From the NCBI RefSeq assembly GCF_040026395.1, contig NZ_CP157278.1, positions 744,001 to 808,000 of the forward strand: 64,000 nt of DNA, in the 5' to 3' direction. This DNA comes from Pedobacter lusitanus (GTDB lineage Bacteria; Bacteroidota; Bacteroidia; Sphingobacteriales; Sphingobacteriaceae). The translations under genes were made by a program, and so were the position numbers. Position 1 is the stretch's first letter. The number at the start of each line of letters is the position of its first letter. This document shows, one piece after another, positions 1 to 8,443 of this stretch. The notes below the pieces were generated by a model. That model searched no databases. It was not told the DNA's origin and saw nothing but the letters and a program-made list of their open reading frames with translations.

Positions 1-1596
1 ACAGAGCAGAAAAGGAAAACAGATATAGACCGGATAACTCCGGGGGCAGATCCTTTATATTTTACACAAAAGAATATAGATCACCCCGTTATCAATGCTC
101 AGAATTTTAAAATCGGTACAGATTTCTTTTTATCTCCAAAACATACCATAGGTTTTCTAGCCAAAGGAACTATCAGTCATTTTGATCAGCAGAGTTCAAG
201 TGATGTAAATATCGGCAAATCTTTTCTGATAACTGATTCTGTAATCAAAACGCCAAGTGCAATTTCAAATGTGCGTAAAAACTTTGCTTATAATATTAAT
301 TATAAAGGCATACTCGATACAGCAGGTCAGGAAATAAGTATCGATGCAGACTATTCTACCTTTGATGGCACCAATAACGCAAATTATATTAACCGCTTTT
401 ATTTACCCAATGGGGATTTTTTAAAAGACGGGCTGATTTATAGAAGTCTTTCCCCGTCCAATATAGATATAAAAGCAATTAAAGCAGATTATACCCTGCC
501 AATCAATAAAAAAGTTAAGCTGGAAACCGGTATTAAAATCGCTGGTGTAAAAAGTAACAATAATTTCATTTATGAGAATAATGTTAATGGCAGCTGGATT
601 TTTGATGCAACTAAAAGCAATCAGTTTCTATACGACGAAAAAGTGAGTGCCGCCTATGCAACCCTCAATATTACACTGGGGAAACTCAATATCGAAGGAG
701 GATTACGTGCAGAACACACCAATTCTACCGGAAACTCAGTAACAACCAGTCAATTAACAAAAAAAACTTATACCAATTTCTTTCCTTCCCTTTCATTAAG
801 CAGGAATATTGATGCAAACAGTACTTTAAATCTTTCTTATTCCAGAAAAATAAACAGACCAAACTATCAGAATTTAAATCCTTTTGTCTTTTTTCTTGAT
901 CAGTACACTTACAACCAGGGTAATCCAAATTTGAAACCAGAATATTCAACTAATGTGGAAGCCAGCTATTTATTCAGAAAGAAATACAGTATATCTTTAG
1001 GCTATACCCATATATCAGACGTGATCAGCCAGATCTTATTGCAAAATGAAGAGAAAAAATCAATCTATCAAACCTATCTAAACGTTGCATCACAGGACTT
1101 AATTTCTTTTACATTTAGTTTTCCAGTAAAAATAACCAGCTGGTGGAACACTGATAACAGCATTATGAGTTATTACAATCAGCTTAGTGCACCAGAGCTT
1201 CAGGGAGCTGATCTCAACACCAAACAAATCAGTGCAGACTTCTATTCACAAAATAACTTCACACTGAGTAAGCTTTTTAGTGCAGATGCGGCAATTATAT
1301 ATAATACCCCGGCGTCGACAGCTGCATTTATGATTAAAAGCAGATTTAGAACAGATGCTGGTCTGCGTTACAATTTTCCTAATAAAATGGGCAATCTGAA
1401 ACTCACGATAACTGATGTATTCCACACTCAAAACAACACATTATACAGTAATTCACCTGCCAATACTTACAATCTTGAACAATCAACCACCTCGACCAGT
1501 GCCAGAATTACTTTCACCTATCGCTTTGGAAAAGCGACTGTAAAATCAGAAAGAAGCAGAACTACGGGGCTGGATACAGAACAAAAAAGACTTTAA
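1..1596 (+). CDS. Outer-membrane beta-barrel protein (TonB-receptor-like), C-terminal part
   Basis: The frame is open from the first base, so the 5' part lies outside the window; the GTG at 271 is internal. The product is a run of alternating amphipathic strands typical of the OMP_b-brl_3 / TonB-dependent receptor barrel family. It includes a segment rich in Asn, Pro and aromatic residues (around NRPNYQNLNPFVFF) and the stretch GNPNLKPEYS, which recur in that family. It ends in a strand-like segment (ARITFTYRFGKA) followed by a short polar tail. The plug and any N-terminal carboxypeptidase-like domain are not visible, so the substrate cannot be named. It is convergent with the marC-like gene 4 bp downstream. 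The barrel assignment is secure; a transport role is inferred. Confidence 0.85.
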   Translation, partial: TEQKRKTDIDRITPGADPLYFTQKNIDHPVINAQNFKIGTDFFLSPKHTIGFLAKGTISHFDQQSSSDVNIGKSFLITDSVIKTPSAISNVRKNFAYNINYKGILDTAGQEISIDADYSTFDGTNNANYINRFYLPNGDFLKDGLIYRSLSPSNIDIKAIKADYTLPINKKVKLETGIKIAGVKSNNNFIYENNVNGSWIFDATKSNQFLYDEKVSAAYATLNITLGKLNIEGGLRAEHTNSTGNSVTTSQLTKKTYTNFFPSLSLSRNIDANSTLNLSYSRKINRPNYQNLNPFVFFLDQYTYNQGNPNLKPEYSTNVEASYLFRKKYSISLGYTHISDVISQILLQNEEKKSIYQTYLNVASQDLISFTFSFPVKITSWWNTDNSIMSYYNQLSAPELQGADLNTKQISADFYSQNNFTLSKLFSADAAIIYNTPASTAAFMIKSRFRTDAGLRYNFPNKMGNLKLTITDVFHTQNNTLYSNSPANTYNLEQSTTSTSARITFTYRFGKATVKSERSRTTGLDTEQKRL

Positions 1597-1600
1597 ATAA

Positions 1601-2266
1601 TTACTTCATCAGACTTTTGATTCCTGTAATTGCAATTTGTAATCCAACGCAGAATATGAGAAAGGCCGAAATCCGGTTAAAGATCATTTCTGCATTGGAA
1701 CTCAGGTAGTGGATAATATTCTTTGTATTGAGATAAAAAATATAAATCAGCAAACACATCACAACAATAGCAGATAAAACAGCTGCTGTATTTATAAAAT
1801 AATGCTGTCGGTCTGAAGATTCACTATGCGCACTCAGTGTGAACAGTACAGAGATAGTTCCTGCCCCGGTAGTAACCGGAAAAGTAATAGGATAGAATAA
1901 TTTATCCTCTATATTGCTATAACCTGATAATTTAGCTTCTGTATCTGCATTTACGCCATTCTGTTTTTTATCAGAAGAAAGATTCTCCCATCCCATTTTG
2001 CAGATCATTATCCCCCCGGCCAACTGGACAACAGGAATCGAAAGACCAAATAATTCCAGTATCCATTGCCCTGCAAATAAAGATACAGTACAGATAGAGA
2101 AAGCATAGAGCGTAATCCTTCCTACCGCTTTTCTCTTTTCTGCGGAACTCAGTCCGGTAAAAAAAGGACTGATAATGAATGAAGAGCCAATTGGATTCAC
2201 GACAGGAAACAAGGCAATAATTCCAATAAAAAGGAGATGAAAATAAGAATGATACAGTAAGGGCAT
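1601..2266 (-). CDS. MarC family integral membrane protein
   Basis: The 221-residue hydrophobic protein has about six membrane segments. The N-terminal PVVNPIGSSF segment and the mid-protein GGIMICKMGWENL segment match the MarC/YhcE/YchE family. MarC proteins are inner-membrane proteins of unresolved function, and the old link to multiple antibiotic resistance in E. coli was not upheld. The central hydrophilic loop (residues about 95-115) is family-typical. Its stop is 4 bp from the stop of the convergent barrel gene. The overlapping reading frame at 1971-2309 is a shadow. The family call is firm and the function unknown. Confidence 0.85.
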   Translation of the reverse strand: MPLLYHSYFHLLFIGIIALFPVVNPIGSSFIISPFFTGLSSAEKRKAVGRITLYAFSICTVSLFAGQWILELFGLSIPVVQLAGGIMICKMGWENLSSDKKQNGVNADTEAKLSGYSNIEDKLFYPITFPVTTGAGTISVLFTLSAHSESSDRQHYFINTAAVLSAIVVMCLLIYIFYLNTKNIIHYLSSNAEMIFNRISAFLIFCVGLQIAITGIKSLMK

Positions 2267-2359
2267 TACAAAATATTAAGTTTACAGCAGTAATATCAGT
2301 ATTTTTCATAAAAATATCATCCTTTTATGATCCGGGCAATTGATATCAGCTTTTGTAAG

Positions 2360-3262
2360 CTAGCTCGCCATCTGGTTAACCCTGCTCACAGTATTGTAGG
2401 ATTCAATATAGGCCCTGGGTGATTGCCCGGTTATACTTTTAAAAACACGGTTGAAATTAGTGAGACTATTAAATCCGGCTTTATAAGCTGCCCTGGAGAT
2501 ACAACCAGCATCTTTACCAGAAATCAGACTGTTACAGGCATCATTGATTCTGACACCATTCAGAAATGACACAAAAGTATGTCCTGTATGTTTTTTGAAA
2601 TAACGACAAAAAGCCTGAGGAGTCATATAGGCTGCATTTGAGATATCCTCCAAAGCAATCTGCGTACTATAATTACGCATGATAAAATTGAGGATATTAC
2701 TTAACCTTATGCCTTCATTTTCAGAAATGTCTGAAGAATAAATTTCAGAACAAAGGGGCTCTATACCAGCATTCATCTTTTGAACCTGATTGAGCAGCAT
2801 AATCAGATGGAGTAAGACATCTGTGCCACTGGCCCTGTGAATTTCCAGTATTCTGGGATAAATATCCTGCGTATAGAGATGAGATATTTTAAATCCATGT
2901 TTGTTATTCCTTAAAAAGGATCCCAGGGTTTTCATTTCCGGAAGATGAAATAATGAGCCCAGAATCCCGTCAGGATTAAAATAAAGTGAACAGGCCTTAA
3001 TAATTTTATGTTCATCCCCTATAAAATACTCGGGATTACTTTTAAATAAATGTGGCAGGTTTCCACCTATCAGGAACACATCCCCCGGCCGGAATGAAAG
3101 CATATTATTTCCAGCAATCAATGTTCCTTCACCCTCCTCTACCCAGGTAATCTGCCATTCATCATGACGATGCAGATACTGATAAAAATGAGGTAATTCA
3201 ATTTGCTCAGAAATAACACTTTTATCATCCGGAACAAGTAATGTAAATGGAAGCACTTTCAT
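2360..3262 (-). CDS. AraC family transcriptional regulator, probable hydroxyproline-cluster regulator
   Basis: The 300-residue protein has an N-terminal cupin-like sensor half (a HRHDEWQITWVEEGEG segment near residues 30-45) and a C-terminal double helix-turn-helix. The second HTH carries the AraC signature region (AAYKAGFNSLTNFNRVFKSI), ending in GQSPRAY. It lies 133 bp downstream of the last enzyme gene of the hydroxyproline cluster on the same strand, so it probably responds to hydroxyproline or a pathway intermediate. That is inference from position. A hairpin in the intervening gap suggests it also has its own promoter. Confidence 0.85.
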   Translation of the reverse strand: MKVLPFTLLVPDDKSVISEQIELPHFYQYLHRHDEWQITWVEEGEGTLIAGNNMLSFRPGDVFLIGGNLPHLFKSNPEYFIGDEHKIIKACSLYFNPDGILGSLFHLPEMKTLGSFLRNNKHGFKISHLYTQDIYPRILEIHRASGTDVLLHLIMLLNQVQKMNAGIEPLCSEIYSSDISENEGIRLSNILNFIMRNYSTQIALEDISNAAYMTPQAFCRYFKKHTGHTFVSFLNGVRINDACNSLISGKDAGCISRAAYKAGFNSLTNFNRVFKSITGQSPRAYIESYNTVSRVNQMAS

Positions 3263-3358
3263 ATCAGCAGTATTTTGGGTTTTAGAGAAGTTATCCTTAA
3301 TATACCAATATTAACCACTAACATCCAAAATAAGATACAATCAGGTTAAAATACGGTC

Positions 3359-3396
3359 AAAGCCGGCTAATTTATGCTATAAATCTGACCGGCTTT
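3359..3396 (-). terminator. Hairpin at the 3' end of the D-amino-acid dehydrogenase gene
   Basis: The 8-bp arms AAAGCCGG (3359-3366) and CCGGCTTT (3389-3396) pair across a loop that holds a smaller ATTTAT/ATAAAT pairing. The hairpin abuts the stop codon of the upstream gene. No good T-tract follows on the minus strand, so it may attenuate rather than fully terminate read-through into the AraC gene. Confidence 0.35.
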
Positions 3397-4637
3397 TACC
3401 TGGATGGAGAAAATGCACGAATATCGATAGCTGTCGGCTGTTCATTGATCAGCTGGCTTACCAGCACTCCTGTAGCAGGTCCAAGGCTCAGCCCCATCAT
3501 CCCATGCCCGGTAGCCACAATCAGGTTTTTTCGCTTTGCACTGCGGCCGATATAAGGTAAACCATCAGGCGAAGACGGGCGAAAGCCAAACCAGATATCC
3601 TTATCCGCAGGAAGAGCAGGTTTGAGTTCCGGAAAATAATCAGGAATTGCTTCTAATATCCCCTGCACTCTTTGTTTATTAATTCTTGCGTTGATCTTAT
3701 CTAACTCCATTGTACCACTGTATCTTATACTCCCATTCATTGGGGTAACGGCTACACGAGCTTCACAAAGTAATGCCGGAATGGTCATACGCCCTGCTGG
3801 TTCCTGTTCCATAAACGAATATCCCTTCCCAGGCATTACAGATACCTTTATATCCATCATTTTTGCAATTTCAGGAGACCATGAACCCGCTGCCAGGACA
3901 AACTGGTCAGCCTTCCATTCTTTTCCACCTGCAAAGACACCTGTTATTTTATGTTCAGCGGAACTAATCCGGGTAACTTCATGATTACGCATAATGACTA
4001 CGCCCTGTTTTTCCAGATAGCCAGTTAAAGCATTCATGAGTTTTGAAGGATACAGATGTCCGTCACAGCGGTAATGAACAGCACCCAATACATCCAGTTC
4101 GAGGCCGGGTTGAAGTTTTGCTGCAGCAGCTGCATCAAGAACTTTCATATCCAGTCCTAATTCTATACCTTTTTCAGCAATATGTATCTCCTCTTCTGCT
4201 GTTTTCTCCGTTTTGTAAAAGGCCAGTATGCCATTATTTTTCAGTTCAAACTCAAAACCAGGCTCATTGGTCAGCTCTTCATAATACTTTTTACTGAGCA
4301 GGGATAAGTCCCTTAACGGGACCATAGACCGGGATACATGGTTCTCATTGGCATGTTTTAAAAATTTCAGTCCCCAGCCAATGAGATTCATATCCAGCGA
4401 TGGTCTGACATAAAAAGGGCTCTTGCTGTTAAACATCCACCTGATTCCCTGTTGAATCATACCCGGAGATGCCAGTGGTATAAAGTGACTTGGTACAATC
4501 ATTCCTGCATTACCAAAAGAACAGTTACTGGTTATATCACCCTTATCCAGAATAGTTATCTGATGACCTTGTTTGCTAAGATAATAGGCAGAACTCAGCC
4601 CGATAATCCCTCCGCCTATAATTATAATATGAGACAT
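3396..4637 (-). CDS. FAD-dependent D-amino acid dehydrogenase (probable cis-4-hydroxy-D-proline dehydrogenase)
   Basis: The 413-residue DadA/DAAO-type flavoprotein begins with the dinucleotide-binding motif IIGGGIIGLSSAYYL at residues 5-19, then a basic/acidic beta-2 end (LDKGD). The C-terminal region GLPYIGRS...VATGHGMMGLSLGP is the family's FAD-contacting segment. Next to a 4-hydroxyproline epimerase, the expected reaction is oxidation of cis-4-hydroxy-D-proline to 1-pyrroline-4-hydroxy-2-carboxylate, with electrons passed to the respiratory chain. The gene starts 32 bp after the epimerase gene. Substrate is inferred from context; general D-amino-acid oxidation is the alternative. Confidence 0.85.
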   Translation of the reverse strand: MSHIIIIGGGIIGLSSAYYLSKQGHQITILDKGDITSNCSFGNAGMIVPSHFIPLASPGMIQQGIRWMFNSKSPFYVRPSLDMNLIGWGLKFLKHANENHVSRSMVPLRDLSLLSKKYYEELTNEPGFEFELKNNGILAFYKTEKTAEEEIHIAEKGIELGLDMKVLDAAAAAKLQPGLELDVLGAVHYRCDGHLYPSKLMNALTGYLEKQGVVIMRNHEVTRISSAEHKITGVFAGGKEWKADQFVLAAGSWSPEIAKMMDIKVSVMPGKGYSFMEQEPAGRMTIPALLCEARVAVTPMNGSIRYSGTMELDKINARINKQRVQGILEAIPDYFPELKPALPADKDIWFGFRPSSPDGLPYIGRSAKRKNLIVATGHGMMGLSLGPATGVLVSQLINEQPTAIDIRAFSPSR

Positions 4638-4669
4638 TTATACTTTAAAATTAGATTTAAATGAAATGA

Positions 4670-5671
4670 TTAAATAACTTGAAAACCACGCGCATATGGA
4701 TCGTCATCATCAATCTTAATGGTATTGTAACCATATACTTTTGCCCAGCCTTCGACGCTCGGTATAATAGCCTTTAAACCTGCAACCTCAACCTCTTCTT
4801 CTATCTTCCCGGTAAATTTGCTGCCAATAAAACTTTCATGAATAAAAGGCTGTCCGGTTACTAACATTCCTTTAGCATGCCACTGCGCCATACGCGCTGA
4901 AGTACCAGTTCCGCACGGAGAACGATCTATTGCTTTATCCCCATAAAAAACAGCATTCCTGGCAGTTGAATCCGCATCTATTGTTGCGCCGGCCCAAAGA
5001 ATATGGCTGCATCCGTTAATTGTAGGATCAAGTGGATGAACAAATTTATACAGCCCGTTAATTCGTTTCCGGATAACCTGACTCCATCCGATCAGTTGCC
5101 CTGCAGTATAGTTTTCCAGTCCCGGAAAGTTTGGCTGCGGATCTATAATGGCATAAAAATTACCTCCATAAGCTACATCAAAAACAATCGGCCCCAGATC
5201 TGGACAATCTACTTCAAGATTTGCCGCAGCCAGATAAGAAGGTACATTACGAAGCTTAACTGAACTCACCCGGTTGCCTTCCTGTTTGTATTCAATCAGA
5301 ACCAGTCCTGCGGGAGCTTCCATTCTTACTATCCCTGGTATACGGGGTTTAATCAACCCCTCTTCTATGGCAATAGTTATCGTTCCAATTGTCCCGTGCC
5401 CGCACATGGGTAAACAGCCACTTGTTTCAATAAATAAAACAGCTACATCATTTGCCGGATCATGTGGAGGATAAAGAATACTTCCCGACATCATATCATG
5501 ACCTCTGGGTTCAAACATCAGCCCTGTTCTGATCCAGTCATATTCTTTAAGAAAATGCTGACGTTTAGCACTCATATTGATTCCTTCCAGTAAAGGGCCG
5601 CCACCGGCTACCAGTCTGACCGGATTACCGCAGGTATGTGCATCTACACAAAAAAATGTTTTACTTCCCAT
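4670..5671 (-). CDS. 4-hydroxyproline 2-epimerase (proline racemase family)
   Basis: The 333-residue proline racemase superfamily member has both catalytic cysteines: Cys90 in PMCGHG and Cys253 in SPCGTG. Having two Cys supports a racemase/epimerase rather than the 3-hydroxyproline dehydratases, which replace one Cys with Thr. It would convert trans-4-hydroxy-L-proline to cis-4-hydroxy-D-proline, the first step of the pathway encoded here. Its ATG overlaps the stop of the aldehyde dehydrogenase gene by one base, so the two are translationally coupled. Proline racemase is less likely because the neighbours form a hydroxyproline route. Confidence 0.92.
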   Translation of the reverse strand: MGSKTFFCVDAHTCGNPVRLVAGGGPLLEGINMSAKRQHFLKEYDWIRTGLMFEPRGHDMMSGSILYPPHDPANDVAVLFIETSGCLPMCGHGTIGTITIAIEEGLIKPRIPGIVRMEAPAGLVLIEYKQEGNRVSSVKLRNVPSYLAAANLEVDCPDLGPIVFDVAYGGNFYAIIDPQPNFPGLENYTAGQLIGWSQVIRKRINGLYKFVHPLDPTINGCSHILWAGATIDADSTARNAVFYGDKAIDRSPCGTGTSARMAQWHAKGMLVTGQPFIHESFIGSKFTGKIEEEVEVAGLKAIIPSVEGWAKVYGYNTIKIDDDDPYARGFQVI

Positions 5672-7251
5672 TATGCCTTAGTCATGTTTTGATTTATCAA
5701 CCTATAAATTCCAAGTGGATTACCATCTTTTAACGCATCCGGCAAAAGTGATGGTTTCCAGTCCTGCCACGCCACAGGTCTGGCAAAACGATAAATAGCT
5801 CCCGTACCTACAGAGGTGAATCTGCTATCATTAGTAGCCGGATATGGCCCCCCGTGCTGCATTGCCGCACAGACCTCTACACCAGTTGGCATACCATTGA
5901 GAATCAGCCTTCCGGTTTTATCTGAAAGTTTAGCCAGTAAATCAGTATGAAAAGAAATTTCCTGCTCTTCAGCCAGTAAAGTTACAGTGAGCTGCCCTTC
6001 AAGCTGACCAGTAATCGCCTCAATCTCATTCATATCTTCAGCAATGACCAGCAGGGAATACGGCCCAAATATTTCAGTTTTCAACTTTTCTGAATTCAAA
6101 AACTGTTTTGCCGGCACTGTAAATACCTTTGCAACTGATTGATGCTGAAATCTGTTTTCTATAGAAACAGATTCGGCTAAAAGAACAGTTTCTTCTTCCG
6201 TCAAAATTTCTGCAGTAAGTTTTTGATAACTGGCATGTATAGCAGGCGTAAGCATCGTAGCTGAAGGAGTTGTTGCAATCGCCATGGCCAGGCTTTCCTT
6301 AAAGATTTCCAGTTCTGGTGAGCGGACAGCTATTAATAAACCAGGATTTGTACAAAACTGCCCGGCACCAAGAGTAATGGAGCCCGCACATTTTTTTGCA
6401 AGTTCATCTGGTCTGTTCTTTATAGCCTCCGGAAACAAAATCACCGGATTAATACTTCCCATTTCAGCAAATACAGGTATCGGATGATTACGTTGTCCGG
6501 CAAGCGTAATTAATGCAGTTCCACCCTTAAGTGATCCTGTAAATGTTACGGCCTTTGTTTTTGGATGTTTAACCAGATACTCACCAATGGTATAACCATC
6601 GTCATACAGCAGAGAAAAAACACCTTTTGGAACTCCCGATTTAAGAACAGCATTGATTATGGCAGCTCCAACCAGCGCGCTGGTACCTAAATGAGCAGGA
6701 TGGGCTTTAACGATGACCGGACATCCGGCTGCCAGCGCAGAAACTGTATCTCCTCCAGCTACAGAAAATGCCAGTGGAAAATTACTGGCACCAAAAACCA
6801 CAACCGGTCCCAGCGGAACCAGCATACGTCTGATATCCGGTCTTGGCAAAGGCTGTCTTTCGGGCATAGCCGTGTCTATAACTGCATCCACCCAGGAGCC
6901 TTCTTCCACCAGGTCTGCAAATAACCGCAGCTGTCCGGTCGTTCTGCCCAGTTCACCTTGTAAACGGGCTTCCGGAAGTCCGCTTTCTTTGCTGGCTCTG
7001 TCAATGAGTACACTGCTGATCGCTGAAATTTCATCAGCTATCAGCCTTAAAAATTTAGCTTTTAAAGTATTATTAATCAGTTTATAGCTATGAAAAGCAG
7101 TTTCGGCAGCTGTTAATGCCTGATCAGCATCAGTTATTCCGGCTTTATAGAAATCTCCTTGGAGGAACACCCCGGCAGCAGGATCAAGCGCTTTAAAAGA
7201 CCCTTCGTTTGTTTCTGCATATTGTGAGCAGATGATATTTTCCCCCTTCAT
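5671..7251 (-). CDS. Alpha-ketoglutarate semialdehyde dehydrogenase (NADP-dependent aldehyde dehydrogenase)
   Basis: This is an aldehyde dehydrogenase superfamily protein of about 526 residues. The general-base Glu lies in VFAEMGSINPV and the catalytic Cys near residue 305 in LGAGQFCTNPG, with a family-typical GASNFPLAFSVAGGD cofactor-binding region. Length and motifs fit the ketoglutarate-semialdehyde dehydrogenase group, which oxidises alpha-ketoglutarate semialdehyde to 2-oxoglutarate, the last step of hydroxyproline degradation. I chose the ATG at 7251 over the GTG two codons upstream (7257); either leaves a short gap to the deaminase gene. It lies between the deaminase and the epimerase in one operon. 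Confidence 0.88.
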   Translation of the reverse strand: MKGENIICSQYAETNEGSFKALDPAAGVFLQGDFYKAGITDADQALTAAETAFHSYKLINNTLKAKFLRLIADEISAISSVLIDRASKESGLPEARLQGELGRTTGQLRLFADLVEEGSWVDAVIDTAMPERQPLPRPDIRRMLVPLGPVVVFGASNFPLAFSVAGGDTVSALAAGCPVIVKAHPAHLGTSALVGAAIINAVLKSGVPKGVFSLLYDDGYTIGEYLVKHPKTKAVTFTGSLKGGTALITLAGQRNHPIPVFAEMGSINPVILFPEAIKNRPDELAKKCAGSITLGAGQFCTNPGLLIAVRSPELEIFKESLAMAIATTPSATMLTPAIHASYQKLTAEILTEEETVLLAESVSIENRFQHQSVAKVFTVPAKQFLNSEKLKTEIFGPYSLLVIAEDMNEIEAITGQLEGQLTVTLLAEEQEISFHTDLLAKLSDKTGRLILNGMPTGVEVCAAMQHGGPYPATNDSRFTSVGTGAIYRFARPVAWQDWKPSLLPDALKDGNPLGIYRLINQNMTKA

Positions 7252-7260
7252 CTTCACTCC

Positions 7261-8178
7261 TTATTTACCCCAGCTACCAGCCGGCAATTGTGGACGATTA
7301 GCTAAAGCATCATTGATGATTTTAAGCACCCTTTCTCTTTCCTCACCTTTTAATGGCAAACGCGGAGCTCTGACTGTTTCTGTTCCTATACCCGTTGCAG
7401 TTTCTGCAAGTTTAATATATTGAACCAGTTTGGGATGAATATCCAGTTCCAGAACAGGCAGGAACCAGCGATAAATTGCCAGTGCTTCTGCAATTCTGTC
7501 TTGTTTGACTAATCTGTAAATTGCAACGGTTTCTTTAGGGAAAGCATCCACAAGGCCAGCAACCCAGCCATGAGCGCCCATAACCAGGCTCTCCATGGCC
7601 AACGGGTCCACACCTGTAAAAATCTTAAACCGTTCTCCAAAACGGTTAAACATTCGCGTAATATTAGAAATATCCCGGGTTGATTCTTTGACTGCCTGTA
7701 TATTACTGTAGCCAGCTAAAACCTCAAACATGTCCAGCGTAACTTCTATTTTGTAATCTACCGGATTATTATAAATCATAATAGGCAGCGGAGTGCTTTC
7801 TGCTACAGCCTTAAAAAAGGCTAAAGTCTCTTCCTGATCTGCATTGTAGCGCATTGGGGGTAATAACATCAGCGCATTTGCCCCAAGTTCTTCTGCTTTT
7901 TTAGCAGCTGCAACAGCCTTTTTAGTCGTTGGTTCTGCAATATTTAACAGTACAGGAACCCGGCCATTCACCACTTTAAGTGTATGTGATAATAAGTCAG
8001 ATTTCTCCTCATCAGTCAACACACTTGCTTCCCCCAAAGAACCTCCTAAAATAATTCCTTCAGCTCCGGCTGTCAGTTGTGCTTCCAGATTAATATCAAA
8101 TGTTGTAAAATCCAATTGATCATCTGCGGTGAATTTAGTAGTTACAGCCGGGAATACCCCACTCCAGTTAATGCTCAT
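7261..8178 (-). CDS. DapA-family lyase, probable 1-pyrroline-4-hydroxy-2-carboxylate deaminase
   Basis: The 305-residue class I aldolase-fold protein of the dihydrodipicolinate synthase/N-acetylneuraminate lyase family has the Schiff-base Lys in QAVKESTRD, the Tyr in MIYNNPV and an N-terminal GGSLGEASVLT loop. In hydroxyproline clusters this family member deaminates and dehydrates 1-pyrroline-4-hydroxy-2-carboxylate to alpha-ketoglutarate semialdehyde. It is the first gene of the minus-strand operon, ahead of the semialdehyde dehydrogenase. A housekeeping dapA is unlikely because the motif set and the neighbours are catabolic. The specific substrate is inferred from context. Confidence 0.88.
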   Translation of the reverse strand: MSINWSGVFPAVTTKFTADDQLDFTTFDINLEAQLTAGAEGIILGGSLGEASVLTDEEKSDLLSHTLKVVNGRVPVLLNIAEPTTKKAVAAAKKAEELGANALMLLPPMRYNADQEETLAFFKAVAESTPLPIMIYNNPVDYKIEVTLDMFEVLAGYSNIQAVKESTRDISNITRMFNRFGERFKIFTGVDPLAMESLVMGAHGWVAGLVDAFPKETVAIYRLVKQDRIAEALAIYRWFLPVLELDIHPKLVQYIKLAETATGIGTETVRAPRLPLKGEERERVLKIINDALANRPQLPAGSWGK

Positions 8179-8237
8179 AAATAATGTTTTTTGGTTTTGG
8201 TTCTTGATTAATAGTAACTCTTAGTTTAAATTATATT

Positions 8238-8245
8238 CAAATTTA
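8238..8245 (-). promoter_or_regulatory. Candidate -7 element of the hydroxyproline operon
   Basis: Read on the minus strand the sequence is TAAATTTG, an exact match to the Bacteroidota -7 consensus TAnnTTTG. A TTG lies 17 bp upstream, in the position of the -33 element. It is about 60 bp ahead of the first gene of the cluster. Confidence 0.4.
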
Positions 8246-8443
8246 GACTATAGCTCTACTAACAACTGACCGGATATTAACCAATACAAACAGTAAATAT
8301 GCCTGTTACTTCACTCCCCTTTTCTGCACCGTATCCCGAAAATCAAAACTGAAATCTATATTCGGAGAGATTCCTTTCATCCTGATATTTTACACCTTAT
8401 TTTAAATTCAAAAAGTCTTTTAATCAAATTAATAAACGGGTAA

